DNA of 64,000 bases from Verrucomicrobiota bacterium (GTDB lineage: Bacteria > Verrucomicrobiota > Kiritimatiellia > CAIQIC01): NCBI GenBank assembly GCA_004321905.1, contig SCQF01000048.1, positions 27,344 to 91,343 on the forward strand, in the 5' to 3' direction. Both the position numbers and the translations under genes were made by a program. The notes below the pieces were generated by a model. The model saw only the letters and a program-made list of their open reading frames with translations, had not been told where the DNA came from and did no database searches. Below, piece after piece: positions 9,438 to 18,999 of the stretch. Position 1 is the stretch's first letter. Every line of letters starts with the position of its first letter.

Positions 9438-10694
9438 TTATACTGTGTTCAGCCTTATCTTCAACTGCTGCGCCAAGTCGAGCAACGCTGCCGGTTTTGA
9501 AAACGGCAGCGACGAGGCCCACGCCACTTCACGGCCCGCGCCGACGAGGCCATGCGTGCCGCGAATACGCGCGGCATCCTGACTGATCCCGCCAAGGCGG
9601 GACCAGCCCCAGAAAAGCTCGCACGGATCATAGCCCGGTTTGTTGTGAATATCCACGTGCCCGGCATAGTCCGGCGCTTCGCGTTTGCTCTCCCACCACG
9701 GATAGGCGAACCAGCGCCCCGGCTTGGCCGTGACCAGACAATCAGCACCACGTTCAATGATTTCATCAACCCCATCAAGTTTTTCGAGCACCGTACGCAC
9801 CGCCGCGCGACGAGCGCCATCGAGCACGATGACGTGTGCACCCTGATGGTCACACACCGCGAACGCCACGCTCGTAAACAAGTCGTGATAAGTCCGTCCG
9901 CCAACCTGCCGGACTTGAAGTAAATTCGCAGCACGCAGCACACGATTGGGGAAGATCGGTGCCCCGGTAACTGCTTCGATCGCGTAATCACCGAAAATCA
10001 CGACGTCATAGCCGGTGGCAGCGGCAGTTTTCCAAAGCTTGGAAAAGTGAACATAGCTTTTTTCCAAGGCTTGGAAAGCCTGCGAACTTTCCGGGCCGTA
10101 GCGCTGCAAATCGTAGTCGAGATGCGGCAAATAGGTCAGCAGCAAGTCCGGCGCAAGGTCGGGCGCGGCCATCACCGCGCAGGTCGCGTCTGTGATCCAG
10201 TCCGACGCTTTGTGCGAGGCGAGCGGCCCCCAGTAGTGCATCAAATTGAATGGCCGACCGACTGCGGCAACGAGGCGCGAATAGAGGTCGTGCGGTTGTG
10301 AGTAGCAGTCTTGAATCATGCCGCCGTGATGTTTATGGATTGGTTTGGGCGAGAGCAGCAAATCGGCCTGCTCGCCGAGACTTTGCTGCCAAAACATCAG
10401 GCCGACTTTTTTGCCGCGTGCGCGAAATTGCTCCCAGATGCGCGGACCTCGCACCAACGCTGCGGATTGTTCCCAAAAGGAAACCTTGCGAAGGTCGCGC
10501 AGAAACAAGCCGTTAGATTCCGCACCGCAAGCGGCAGGCGACAGGCCGGTACGGAATGCGGCTTGCGCCGGACAGGTCACCGCCGGGAAAACGGATTCCA
10601 AGGGTTGGAAAACCAGCGGCGCGGGTGGCGGCTGACGTTGCACCAACCGCCAGCCGAGTGCGGCGGCATTCACGATTAAAAGTTTTTGCGTCAT
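9438..10694 (-). CDS. eboF: alkaline phosphatase/nucleotide pyrophosphatase-fold protein (EboF-like)
   Basis: LIVNAAALGWRLV...FPAVTCPAQAAFRTGLSP...GLFLRD; in ebo context. Confidence 0.75.
   Translation of the reverse strand: MTQKLLIVNAAALGWRLVQRQPPPAPLVFQPLESVFPAVTCPAQAAFRTGLSPAACGAESNGLFLRDLRKVSFWEQSAALVRGPRIWEQFRARGKKVGLMFWQQSLGEQADLLLSPKPIHKHHGGMIQDCYSQPHDLYSRLVAAVGRPFNLMHYWGPLASHKASDWITDATCAVMAAPDLAPDLLLTYLPHLDYDLQRYGPESSQAFQALEKSYVHFSKLWKTAAATGYDVVIFGDYAIEAVTGAPIFPNRVLRAANLLQVRQVGGRTYHDLFTSVAFAVCDHQGAHVIVLDGARRAAVRTVLEKLDGVDEIIERGADCLVTAKPGRWFAYPWWESKREAPDYAGHVDIHNKPGYDPCELFWGWSRLGGISQDAARIRGTHGLVGAGREVAWASSLPFSKPAALLDLAQQLKIRLNTV
10030..10076. repeat. paired palindromes, 32-bp dyad spacing, inside CDS
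   Basis: TTCCAAAGCTTGGAA (10030) + TTCCAAGGCTTGGAA (10062). Confidence 0.95.
10596..10610. repeat. single palindrome TTCCAAGGGTTGGAA inside CDS
   Basis: Direct reading. Confidence 0.88.
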
Positions 10695-10707
10695 TTCGCG
10701 AAAATTT

Positions 10708-11466
10708 CTAACTCATGTAAAACCGCCTGGCCAACCTACCGCTGACGGGCCAGAGCGCCAGCAAGCCGGCGGCGGCGAGCCAACCGGCCCAACCGGCATT
10801 GGCGATCAGACAAAACAACGCTTGCAGAGGCAGCAAGCCGCGTAACAGCGCGCCGATCAAACCGGCGCGACCGGTTTCCACTTCGCGCCGTGCGAGTGTG
10901 GTGACACCCGCGACATAAAGCATCAGCACCAACGCGGCCGCCAACGCCCACCGCAGACCGCCCGGCGGCAACTGTTGTCCCGCAAACACACTGGCAGAAG
11001 CGGCCACGCCGAGCAAAAGGTTCAGTCCGCGACACAAGCCCATCGTGAGTGGGCCGATCACCGGCGCGGGCTTGAGCATGCTGTTATAGAGCGCGCTGAT
11101 GAGGAACAGTAGGATACCCACGCCCATCGCCGGGCGGCCTGCCAGCCAAGCCAAAACCAAAGCAGCCGCAAGCAACAGCACAGCCGCGTTCACGGCGGCG
11201 ATGGGCGTGATGCGTTTGGCGGGCAACGGGCGAGTCGGGCGTTCCCTGAAATCGGTTTTAAAATCCAAAATATCATTGGTCACCAAACCAAAAGCATAGC
11301 AGCAGAGGCTCGCCGCTAACGCCGCGAGCAAGGCGGGATGCCACTGCGCACCGGCCACCAACAACCAGCCGGCGAGCACATCGCCCGGAACCGTCAATAG
11401 ATTGGGCACGCGCAGCAGCTCCAACCAAGCCGGTAGAGATTCGGTCGTTTCAGCACGCATCGTCAT
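10708..11466 (-). CDS. eboC: UbiA-like prenyltransferase (EboC-like)
   Basis: LLRVPNLLTVPGDVLAGWLL...NDILDFKTDFRERPTRPLP. Confidence 0.85.
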   Translation of the reverse strand: MTMRAETTESLPAWLELLRVPNLLTVPGDVLAGWLLVAGAQWHPALLAALAASLCCYAFGLVTNDILDFKTDFRERPTRPLPAKRITPIAAVNAAVLLLAAALVLAWLAGRPAMGVGILLFLISALYNSMLKPAPVIGPLTMGLCRGLNLLLGVAASASVFAGQQLPPGGLRWALAAALVLMLYVAGVTTLARREVETGRAGLIGALLRGLLPLQALFCLIANAGWAGWLAAAGLLALWPVSGRLARRFYMS

Positions 11467-11579
11467 GGCGGGCGACTATAGACCGCCCCACCCCGCCGAG
11501 CAACTTGGAATAGACCGCGCGGGGGTTTCCGGTATAATTTGCCCGCCTAAACTAAAGGATGAGCCTACGCAGGAAAACC

Positions 11580-12440
11580 ATGAATAAAATCATCAAGAAG
11601 ACGCAACTTTCAAGCGACGTTTTTCAACTGCGCGTGGCCGCCCCGCTGATTGCCGAAGAGCGGAAGCCGGGACAGTTCGTCATCTTGCAGCTCGACAACG
11701 AATTCGGCGAACGCATCCCGCTGACCATCGCTGACGCCGATCAAAAAGCAGGTTCCATCACGTTGATTTTCCAAGTCGTCGGCAAAACGACGCGGCGCCT
11801 TGCCGCGCTCAAGGAAGGCGAAAACATCGTGAGCATCCTCGGCCCGCTGGGGCAACCGACGCATATCGAAAAAGTCGGCACCGTGGTTTGTGTCGGCGGC
11901 GGTATCGGCGTCGCGCCGCTGCATCCGATTGCGCAAGGCATGAAGCAGGCCGGTAATCGCGTCATCATCATTATGGGTGCCCGCACCAAAGACCTCATCA
12001 TTCTTGAAAAGGAGATGCGTGTCATCGCTGATGAACTGATCCTTTGCACCGATGATGGCTCGGCTGGCCGCAAATGCCTCGTCACCGAACCGCTCAAGGA
12101 ACTTTGCCAGCGCGAACCGAAGCCGAACCTCGCCGTCGCCATCGGCCCGCCGATCATGATGAAGTTCTGCGCCGCGACCACGCGCCCGTTCGCGGTGCCC
12201 ACGGTCGTCTCGCTCAACACAATCATGGTAGATGGCACCGGGATGTGCGGCGGCTGCCGTGTTACGGTGGGCGATAAGACGAGGTTCGTCTGCGTGGATG
12301 GCCCGGAGTTCGACGGCCATCTTGTGGATTTCGACAATATGATGCAGCGCTTGAGCGCCTATAAGGATTTGGAAAAAGATGCCCATCACAAATGCCGGAT
12401 GGAAATGGAAATCAAAAAATTGAAGGCCACCACACCATGA
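11580..12440 (+). CDS. sulfide/dihydroorotate dehydrogenase-like FAD/NAD-binding subunit (NfnA/SudB-like)
   Basis: VVCVGGGIGVAPLHPIAQGMKQAGNRV...DGTGMCGGCRVTVG...CVDGPEFDGHLVDF. Confidence 0.92.
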   Translation: MNKIIKKTQLSSDVFQLRVAAPLIAEERKPGQFVILQLDNEFGERIPLTIADADQKAGSITLIFQVVGKTTRRLAALKEGENIVSILGPLGQPTHIEKVGTVVCVGGGIGVAPLHPIAQGMKQAGNRVIIIMGARTKDLIILEKEMRVIADELILCTDDGSAGRKCLVTEPLKELCQREPKPNLAVAIGPPIMMKFCAATTRPFAVPTVVSLNTIMVDGTGMCGGCRVTVGDKTRFVCVDGPEFDGHLVDFDNMMQRLSAYKDLEKDAHHKCRMEMEIKKLKATTP

Positions 12441-13951
12441 GTCACCCCACCCCGGAAGAACTGAACGCCAAGGCGCACGCCGCGCTCGCCCAACTTGAAC
12501 CGCGCATCACGCAGCTCAAGCCCAAGGATCGGCTCGCGATTCCGGTACAGGAGATGCCGGCGCAAGACCCGCACGTGCGGCGGCACAATATTCAGGAAGT
12601 GGCCGTCGGTTATACCGCCGAACAGGCGCGCGCCGAAGCGCTCCGCTGCCTCCAATGTAAAAACGCGCCGTGCATCGCCGGCTGCCCCGTACGCATCAAC
12701 ATCCCGGCCTTCATCCAAGCCATCGTGGATGGCGACTACCAAAAGAGCGTGGACATCATCAAAGAAGCCAGCTTGCTCCCCGCCGTCTGCGGTCGCGTCT
12801 GCCCGCAGGAAGAGCAGTGCCAGAAACCTTGTACTGTCGGCAAGGCGTTGAAAGATTGTAACCAATCGGTCTCCATCGGGCGGCTGGAGCGTTTCGTGTC
12901 CGACTGGGAACGCGAACAGGGCAAGATCAAGATTCCGACCGTCAAACTGGAGACCGGCAAGAAGGTGGCCATCATCGGCTGCGGCCCGGCGGGCATCACC
13001 GTCGCCGCCGACGTCCGCCGCGAAGGCCACGCCGTGACGATCTTCGAGGCTTTCCATCGTCCGGGCGGCGTAATGCTCTATGGCATCCCTGAATTCCGCC
13101 TGCCGAAGGTCATCGTACAGCAGGAAGTGGCGACGCTGGAAAAGATGGGCGTCAAAATTCAAACCAACTTTGCCGTGGGCCGCACCCGCAAGCTGCTCGA
13201 CCTGATCAAAAAGGACGGCTACGACGCCATCTTCGTCGGTGTCGGTGCAGGCCTGCCGAAATTCATGAACATCCCCGGCGAAAACCTCGTCGGCGTGTTC
13301 TCTGCCAACGAATATCTGACGCGCGCCAACTTGATGCGCGCCTATGATTTCGAGCGCGCCGATACCCCGATCTTCCGTTCCAATAAAGTCGCCGTACTCG
13401 GCGGCGGCAACGTGGCGATGGACGCCACCCGCATGGCCATCCGGCTCGGCGCGCAGGAAGTCCACCTCGTCTATCGCCGCACCGAAGTCGAGATGCCGGC
13501 GCGTATCGAAGAGGTCGCCCACGCCAAGGAAGAAGGCGCGATTTTCCACCTGCTCCAAAACGCCAAGCGCATCATCGGCGACGACAAAGGTCGCGTGACC
13601 GGTATGGAATGCCTGCGTTACGAACTCGGCGAGCCCGACGCCTCCGGTCGCCGCCGCCCCGTGGAAGTCAAAGGCAGCGAATTCATCATGGACGTGGATA
13701 CCGTCATCGTCGCCATCGGCAACGACTCCAACCCTCTGATCCGCCAGACCACGCCCGGTCTCGAACACAACAAATGGGGCAACATCATCACCGACGACGC
13801 GCAGAAGACCTCGCTCGACGCCGTCTATGCCGGCGGCGATATCGTCCTCGGCGCTGCCACGGTGATTTTGGCTATGGGCCAAGGCCGCACCGCCGCCGCC
13901 GCGATCAATAAGTTGCTCGCCGAAAAAATGACGCAGCCCGCCGGAAGGTAG
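12437..13951 (+). CDS. glutamate synthase small-subunit-like NADPH oxidoreductase (NfnB/SudA/GltA family)
   Basis: ATGA overlap with preceding CDS; CLQCKNAPCIAGCPVRI, CGRVCPQEEQCQ, VAIIGCGPAGITVAADVRREGH. Confidence 0.93.
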   Translation: MSHPTPEELNAKAHAALAQLEPRITQLKPKDRLAIPVQEMPAQDPHVRRHNIQEVAVGYTAEQARAEALRCLQCKNAPCIAGCPVRINIPAFIQAIVDGDYQKSVDIIKEASLLPAVCGRVCPQEEQCQKPCTVGKALKDCNQSVSIGRLERFVSDWEREQGKIKIPTVKLETGKKVAIIGCGPAGITVAADVRREGHAVTIFEAFHRPGGVMLYGIPEFRLPKVIVQQEVATLEKMGVKIQTNFAVGRTRKLLDLIKKDGYDAIFVGVGAGLPKFMNIPGENLVGVFSANEYLTRANLMRAYDFERADTPIFRSNKVAVLGGGNVAMDATRMAIRLGAQEVHLVYRRTEVEMPARIEEVAHAKEEGAIFHLLQNAKRIIGDDKGRVTGMECLRYELGEPDASGRRRPVEVKGSEFIMDVDTVIVAIGNDSNPLIRQTTPGLEHNKWGNIITDDAQKTSLDAVYAGGDIVLGAATVILAMGQGRTAAAAINKLLAEKMTQPAGR

Positions 13952-14033
13952 GGCGCGTACGCCGTGCGCGCCGCAAGAACGAATCCAACGTGTGGGATGA
14001 TTTCGCGGACGGCGATGGCGCGCCGTCCCTACC
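13947..14033. repeat. REP-like element, GGTAGGGCGCG...CGCCGTCCCTACC
   Basis: Terminal inverted GGTAGGG...CCCTACC with internal hairpins; between convergent genes. Confidence 0.8.
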
Positions 14034-14496
14034 TCGCGGCAGTCACGGCTTTTTGGTAGCGCTCCAGCAACGCCGGGTCTTCGATGGAGCCGTGGTGATG
14101 GATTTGCTTCCAGCCCGTCGGCGTCTTGCGGAATATCCGGCTGGTACGGATCGCCAGCGGGATCACCTCGCCCCCTTTGGCGAAGCGCCCGCGTTCACGA
14201 CCGACGACATAGAACACCTCGCCGTGTTCGTGGAGTGTGTAGTCGAAAAACTCCACATAGACCTGCGCCGGCCCACCGAAGATGCGGCAATAGACCGCGC
14301 TGATTTCTTCCCAGCCGCGTTTGATGCCGCCCAAGGGATTATCCATCGCCACGTCGGGCGTGTTTTCCCAGTTCAGTTCCATCTCCGCCAAATCGCGCGT
14401 ATTGAAGGCGTGATAGAACTGCACCAGCGCCGCCAGCGCCGACTGCGGGTCGTCCGGCTTTTCCTGTCCGGTGATCGGAGTTTGTATGGGTTGCAT
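14029..14496 (-). CDS. NTF2-like (SnoaL/YybH) domain protein
   Basis: FYHAFNTRDLAEMELNWENTPDVAMDNPLGGIKRGWEEI...HHHGSIEDP. Confidence 0.75.
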   Translation of the reverse strand: MQPIQTPITGQEKPDDPQSALAALVQFYHAFNTRDLAEMELNWENTPDVAMDNPLGGIKRGWEEISAVYCRIFGGPAQVYVEFFDYTLHEHGEVFYVVGRERGRFAKGGEVIPLAIRTSRIFRKTPTGWKQIHHHGSIEDPALLERYQKAVTAAR

Positions 14497-14642
14497 AAGT
14501 GGTGGCCGCATTGTGCAAACCGGCAGGTGCGAAGCAAGGTCAAAAGCGGGAGGAACGTCCGTCTTGTTTTGGTGGCCGTCGGCCGCTGGACGGCGGAAAT
14601 CTTGCCCGCGCCCGGAGGTCACAGGCCACCTTGTGTCTGTTT

Positions 14643-14689
14643 TTCCCAAAGCTTGGAAAAACCGGCGCGTAAATTTCCAAGCCGTGGAA
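14643..14689. repeat. paired palindromes, ~32-bp dyad spacing
   Basis: TTCCCAAAGCTTGGAA + TTCCAAGCCGTGGAA (14675). Confidence 0.88.
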
Positions 14690-14692
14690 TCA

Positions 14693-14764
14693 GTAGGGGC
14701 GCAGTCTTGCTGCGCCCGGTTGTGCCTATGCAAAACATCGGTCGCAGCAAGACTGCGCCCCTAC
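14693..14764. repeat. REP-like element with perfect 22-bp inverted repeat
   Basis: GTAGGGGCGCAGTCTTGCTGCG ... CGCAGCAAGACTGCGCCCCTAC. Confidence 0.92.
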
Positions 14765-14848
14765 GCGATCAACAGACAGCACAAGAAGGTTTTCGCAACG
14801 ACGAAGATTGCCAAGCGCGGCGCGCTGGAATAAACTCGCGGCGACGGC

Positions 14849-15826
14849 ATGAATCGCAAAGCTGACATCTCCAAGGACGCGGCGCTGGCCATGTTGCGCT
14901 GTATGCTGCTGGCGCGCCGGATCGAGGAACGCATGGTCCGGCTCTATCATCAGGGTCAGATTTTTGGCGGCGTCTATACCGGCATCGGGCAGGAGGCGAT
15001 TGGCACGGCGACAACGAGCGCGGCCGGGCCAGATGATCTCTTCGCGCCGTGCATCCGCGACATGACGGTGCACGTGGGCCGCGGCACCACCGCCCTCACC
15101 ATTTTCCGCCAGTTTCTCGGACGCGTCACCGGCCCGACGCGCGGACGCGATGGCAACGTGCATTATGGGGAAATAGAGCGTGGCGTCTTTTCGATGATCT
15201 CGCACCTCGGCGCGATGCTGCCGGTGGTCACCGGCGGCGTGATGGCGCGGCGGCGGTTGGGCCGCGACACGATCGGCTTCGCGTATATCGGCGATGGCGG
15301 CACGAGCACGGGCGATTTCCACGAAGCGATCAACTTTGCGGCGGTGCTGGATGTGCCGGTGATCTTCGTGGTCGAAAACAATCAATTCGCCTATTCCACA
15401 CCGACGAGTTACCAATTCCGTTGCAAAAATCTGGTGGAGCGCGCGGCGGGTTACGGCATTGAGGGCTTCACCGCGGACGGCAACGACGCATGGGCCTTGC
15501 GCGAGTTGGTCAGCAAGCTGGCGGCGAAAATGCGACAGCAACCACGCCCGGTATTGCTGGTGTGCGAAACCTTGCGGATGCGCGGACATGGCGAGCACGA
15601 CGATGCCTCGTATATCCCGCGCGAGCTATTAGCGGCGTGGGCCAAACGTGATCCCATCGCGCTACTACGTGAACGCATCACGCAGGCGCAGTTCGCCACC
15701 GCCACGGAGCTGGCCGCGCTCGAACAAGCGGTACAGACCGAGGTGGATGAATCCTATCAGCAGGCTTTGAACGACCCGCTGCCGGATGCGGCGACACTCA
15801 CCGAGGGGGTTTATGCCGACGGCTGA
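14849..15826 (+). CDS. pdhA: pyruvate/acetoin dehydrogenase E1 alpha
   Basis: RIEERMVRLYHQGQIFGGVYTGIGQEAIG...GDGGTSTGDFHEAINFAAV. Confidence 0.92.
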   Translation: MNRKADISKDAALAMLRCMLLARRIEERMVRLYHQGQIFGGVYTGIGQEAIGTATTSAAGPDDLFAPCIRDMTVHVGRGTTALTIFRQFLGRVTGPTRGRDGNVHYGEIERGVFSMISHLGAMLPVVTGGVMARRRLGRDTIGFAYIGDGGTSTGDFHEAINFAAVLDVPVIFVVENNQFAYSTPTSYQFRCKNLVERAAGYGIEGFTADGNDAWALRELVSKLAAKMRQQPRPVLLVCETLRMRGHGEHDDASYIPRELLAAWAKRDPIALLRERITQAQFATATELAALEQAVQTEVDESYQQALNDPLPDAATLTEGVYADG

Positions 15827-16796
15827 AATCACTTTCCTTGAAGCGATCCGCCAAGCGTTGCAGCGGCTGTTGCGCGAGCGAAGCGAGGTTGTGCTCTACG
15901 GACAGGACATCGGCTCATTTGGCGGCGCCTTCAAGGTCACCGCCGGCCTGCAAAAGGAATTCGGCGCGGCGCGCGTCTTCGATACACCGATCAGCGAGTC
16001 GGCCATTTTGGGTTCCGCCATAGGCATGGCCACCCAAGGTTTGCGTCCGGTGGTTGAGATGCAGTTCGCCGATTTCATGATGACAGCGGTGCATCAACTC
16101 TTGAACAATGCCAGCACACTGCACTATCGCACCGGCATCGCCGCGCCCATGACGGTGCGCGCGCCGTGCGGTGGCGGGTTTGGCGGCGGGCCGTTCCACT
16201 CCGAAGAACTCGAAACCTTTTTTTGCCATATGCCCGGCATCAAAGTGGTCTACCCCGCCTTCCCCGCCGACGCCCGTGCGTTGCTGTATAGCGCGGTGAT
16301 GGATCCAAATCCCGTCGTCTATCTCGAAAACAAATATCTTTATCGTCATGTGAAGGAGTGGCTGCCGAACGACTGGATGCCCACGCCGCTGGGCGTGGCG
16401 CGCGTCTGCCGCCCCGGTACCGACGCGGTCGTGCTGACCTATGGCGCGATGGTGCACGAGGCGTTGCGCGCCGCCGAGCAACTTGCTGCCGAGGATGTCG
16501 GCGAGGTCATGGTGCTCGACTTGCGCACGCTCAAACCGCTCGACACCGATGCCATCGTCGCCGCCGTCGCCGCGACCAACCGCGTTTTGATCGTGCACGA
16601 AGGCTGGCATACGAGTGGGTTTGGCGCAGAACTTGCCGCGGTGGTCGCGGAACGCGCCTTCCACCTGCTGGATGCGCCGGTCGGGCGACTGACCGCACCG
16701 GACTGCCCCATCCCATTTGCGCCGGAGTTGGAAAAGGCTTACCGGCCTGACGCTGAAAAAATTCACAAGGCGCTGGTGGAACTGCTGGAGTATTGA
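15813..16796 (+). CDS. pdhB: pyruvate/acetoin dehydrogenase E1 beta
   Basis: EVVLYGQDIGSFGGAFKVTAGL...FDTPISESAILGSAIGMATQGLRPVVEMQFADF. Confidence 0.93.
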   Translation: MPTAEITFLEAIRQALQRLLRERSEVVLYGQDIGSFGGAFKVTAGLQKEFGAARVFDTPISESAILGSAIGMATQGLRPVVEMQFADFMMTAVHQLLNNASTLHYRTGIAAPMTVRAPCGGGFGGGPFHSEELETFFCHMPGIKVVYPAFPADARALLYSAVMDPNPVVYLENKYLYRHVKEWLPNDWMPTPLGVARVCRPGTDAVVLTYGAMVHEALRAAEQLAAEDVGEVMVLDLRTLKPLDTDAIVAAVAATNRVLIVHEGWHTSGFGAELAAVVAERAFHLLDAPVGRLTAPDCPIPFAPELEKAYRPDAEKIHKALVELLEY

Positions 16797-16805
16797 GGGA
16801 TTCGC

Positions 16806-18074
16806 ATGAAAAAACGCGTGCCGATTTTGATGCCGCAAATGGGCCAGAGTGTGGCCGAAGGCACCGTGGTGGCTTGGAAACACAAAACCGGTGAAAACGT
16901 CAAGGCCGACGAAGCTCTGCTGGAAATTGAGACCGACAAAACGAACGTCGAGGTGGAGAGTCCCGCGACCGGCACACTGGTCGCCTGCCTCAAGCACGAT
17001 GGCGAGCGCGCCGCCGCCGGCGAGACCATCGGCTTCATCGAAGTCGAAATCACCGCCGAAGAAGCTGCCAAACCACACGGTGCGGCACCCAAAGCCGAGG
17101 CTGAAACGGTCTCCAGCCAAACGACGTTTCAGATCACCAACGATCTACCAGCCATCAACCGCGATCAGTTTTCACCCTACGTCCTGCGGCTGGCAATGCT
17201 GAACGGCGTCACCATGGAGGAGTTGGAAGGTATCCGCGGCACCGGCCGGGGCGCGCGCGTCACCAAGAGCGATTTACTGCACTACCTCGCCCGCCGGCCC
17301 ATCGTCACCAACGGCGTGCGTGCAGCGCAAGGCGTGGCGGAACCTTCCGCCGCCGATCTCGCTGCGCTGGGCAAAGTGGTGCCGATGACGAGCATCCGCC
17401 GCACCATCGCCGACCATATGGTGCAGAGCATCCACACCAGCGCGCACGTCACGATGGTGCATTTGGTGGACATGACGCATTTGGTACAGCTCCGCGAACG
17501 CATCAAGGACGAATTCGAGCAGCGCTATCATGCCCGCCTCTCCTATACAGCCTTGGTACTGTTCGTCACGGCGCGTGTGCTGCGCGATTTTCCGAGCATC
17601 AATGCCTCGGTGGCTGGGGCGAATTTGGTACTGCGGTCGGAGGTCAACATCGGTTGCGCGGTGGCACTCTCCGACGAAAGCTTGGTCGTACCGGTGGTTC
17701 ATCAGGCTGATAAAAAGAGTTTCCCGGAAATCGTACAAGAACTCGACCGCCTGATCGAACGGGCGCGCAAGAAGGAACTGACCCGCGCGGATGTCGAGGG
17801 CGGCACCTTCACCATCTCCAACTTCGGCGCGTTCGGCAGCATCATCGGCACGCCCATCATCAACCAGCCGCAGGTCGCGATCCTCGGCATGGGCGCCATC
17901 GTGAAGTCCCCGACGGTGGTGGATAACCAGATCGTCATCCGCGATCGCCTCTATTTGAGCTTCACGTTTGACCATCGCGTGATTGATGGCGCGATGGGCG
18001 GACGCTTCCTCAACGCCATCCAAAAAGCGACCGAAAAGCTCGACGAAAAAGCCCTGAACGTCGAAGCACTTTGA
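16806..18074 (+). CDS. pdhC: dihydrolipoamide acyltransferase E2
   Basis: Lipoyl domain ETDKTNVEVESP; E3-binding domain; SFTFDHRVIDGAMGGRFL. Confidence 0.93.
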   Translation: MKKRVPILMPQMGQSVAEGTVVAWKHKTGENVKADEALLEIETDKTNVEVESPATGTLVACLKHDGERAAAGETIGFIEVEITAEEAAKPHGAAPKAEAETVSSQTTFQITNDLPAINRDQFSPYVLRLAMLNGVTMEELEGIRGTGRGARVTKSDLLHYLARRPIVTNGVRAAQGVAEPSAADLAALGKVVPMTSIRRTIADHMVQSIHTSAHVTMVHLVDMTHLVQLRERIKDEFEQRYHARLSYTALVLFVTARVLRDFPSINASVAGANLVLRSEVNIGCAVALSDESLVVPVVHQADKKSFPEIVQELDRLIERARKKELTRADVEGGTFTISNFGAFGSIIGTPIINQPQVAILGMGAIVKSPTVVDNQIVIRDRLYLSFTFDHRVIDGAMGGRFLNAIQKATEKLDEKALNVEAL

Positions 18075-18079
18075 CGGTT

Positions 18080-18126
18080 TTCCAAGGTCTGGAAAAACTA
18101 ACACTCCGCGTTTCCAATCCTTGGAA
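18080..18126. repeat. paired palindromes, 32-bp dyad spacing
   Basis: TTCCAAGGTCTGGAA + TTCCAATCCTTGGAA (18112). Confidence 0.93.
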
Positions 18127-18144
18127 AGCGGTTCGTTTTTTCCG

Positions 18145-18193
18145 CGGGCGTCGGCTTGCGACGCCAGCGGGCGCAGCAAGACTGCGCCCCTAC
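18145..18193. repeat. REP-like element ending GCGCAGCAAGACTGCGCCCCTAC
   Basis: Contains the same 22-bp CGCAGCAAGACTGCGCCCCTAC arm as 14743-14764. Confidence 0.88.
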
Positions 18194-18999
18194 TCTATCG
18201 CAACAACGGCGTGTTTTTCCGGGAAGATACCCTTTGAGGCCCGTTCGACGATATCGCGCGTATCCTGCGGAAAATCAGCTTTGAGCAGCCAGCGCACGAA
18301 ATTGGGCTCTTCGCGGATCAACTCGCGTAGTTTGCGTCCGGCGTAGCGGCCGAAGTTGAGCGTCACTTCGCCCTCCACCCACTTGAGTTTGCCGGTGCGA
18401 TCCACCCATGTCGGGTCGCGCGGATTGCAAAATTCGTCGAGGCCGTCGAGATCGCGCGGCAGATCGGGATAGCGCTCCAACTGCCCTTCCATCACGCGCA
18501 AGGTGGCTTCGACATCGCCGCGCGCACCGTGCGCATCCACGTGCAGTTCGTTGCAATAATAGGACAGCGCGGCGGTCAGATCGCGTGGCACTTTTTTGTG
18601 ATAGACGCGTTGCGCATCGAACACGCGACGAGTCTCGACGTTAAAGGGCACGTCGGCGCGATTGAATTCTTCGATCAACAGCGGGATATCGAAGCCGAGG
18701 ATGTTATAGCCGGCAAGGTCGCAGTCGGCCAGCACCGCGGCGATCTCGCGCGCCTTCTGCGCGAACGTGGGACAATCCTTCACATCAGCATCGGAAATGC
18801 CGTGGATGGCAGTGGCCTCGGCGGGAATCGGACGTTCGGGGTTTACCAGAAACTCGTGCGTTTCGCGCTTGCCGTCGGGGAATAATTTGACGATGGCCAG
18901 TTCAACAATCCGGTCAGTACGCCGATTGATGCCGGTGGATTCGATGTCAAATATGGCTAAAGGTCTATCAAGTTTTAATTTCATGGAAGGTTGTTTCAT
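18190..18999 (-). CDS. DEDD 3'-5' exonuclease (DnaQ-like)
   Basis: LAIFDIESTGINRRTDRIVELAIVKL...GFDIPLL...DARGDVEATLRV. Confidence 0.88.
   Translation of the reverse strand: MKQPSMKLKLDRPLAIFDIESTGINRRTDRIVELAIVKLFPDGKRETHEFLVNPERPIPAEATAIHGISDADVKDCPTFAQKAREIAAVLADCDLAGYNILGFDIPLLIEEFNRADVPFNVETRRVFDAQRVYHKKVPRDLTAALSYYCNELHVDAHGARGDVEATLRVMEGQLERYPDLPRDLDGLDEFCNPRDPTWVDRTGKLKWVEGEVTLNFGRYAGRKLRELIREEPNFVRWLLKADFPQDTRDIVERASKGIFPEKHAVVAIE

Noticed and set aside
12386-13882. 498-aa minus-strand ORF antisense to the NfnB-like gene
   Set aside because: The sense frame is a clear enzyme; the antisense product is low-complexity His/Asp/Ala-rich sequence typical of shadow ORFs in GC-rich genes.
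15915-17120. 401-aa minus-strand ORF across pdhB/pdhC
   Set aside because: Antisense to two well-supported PDH genes and spans their junction; no recognisable domain.
14849-18074. PDH locus lacking an adjacent E3 gene as a novelty
   Set aside because: E3 is often encoded elsewhere and shared between complexes; unremarkable without the rest of the genome.
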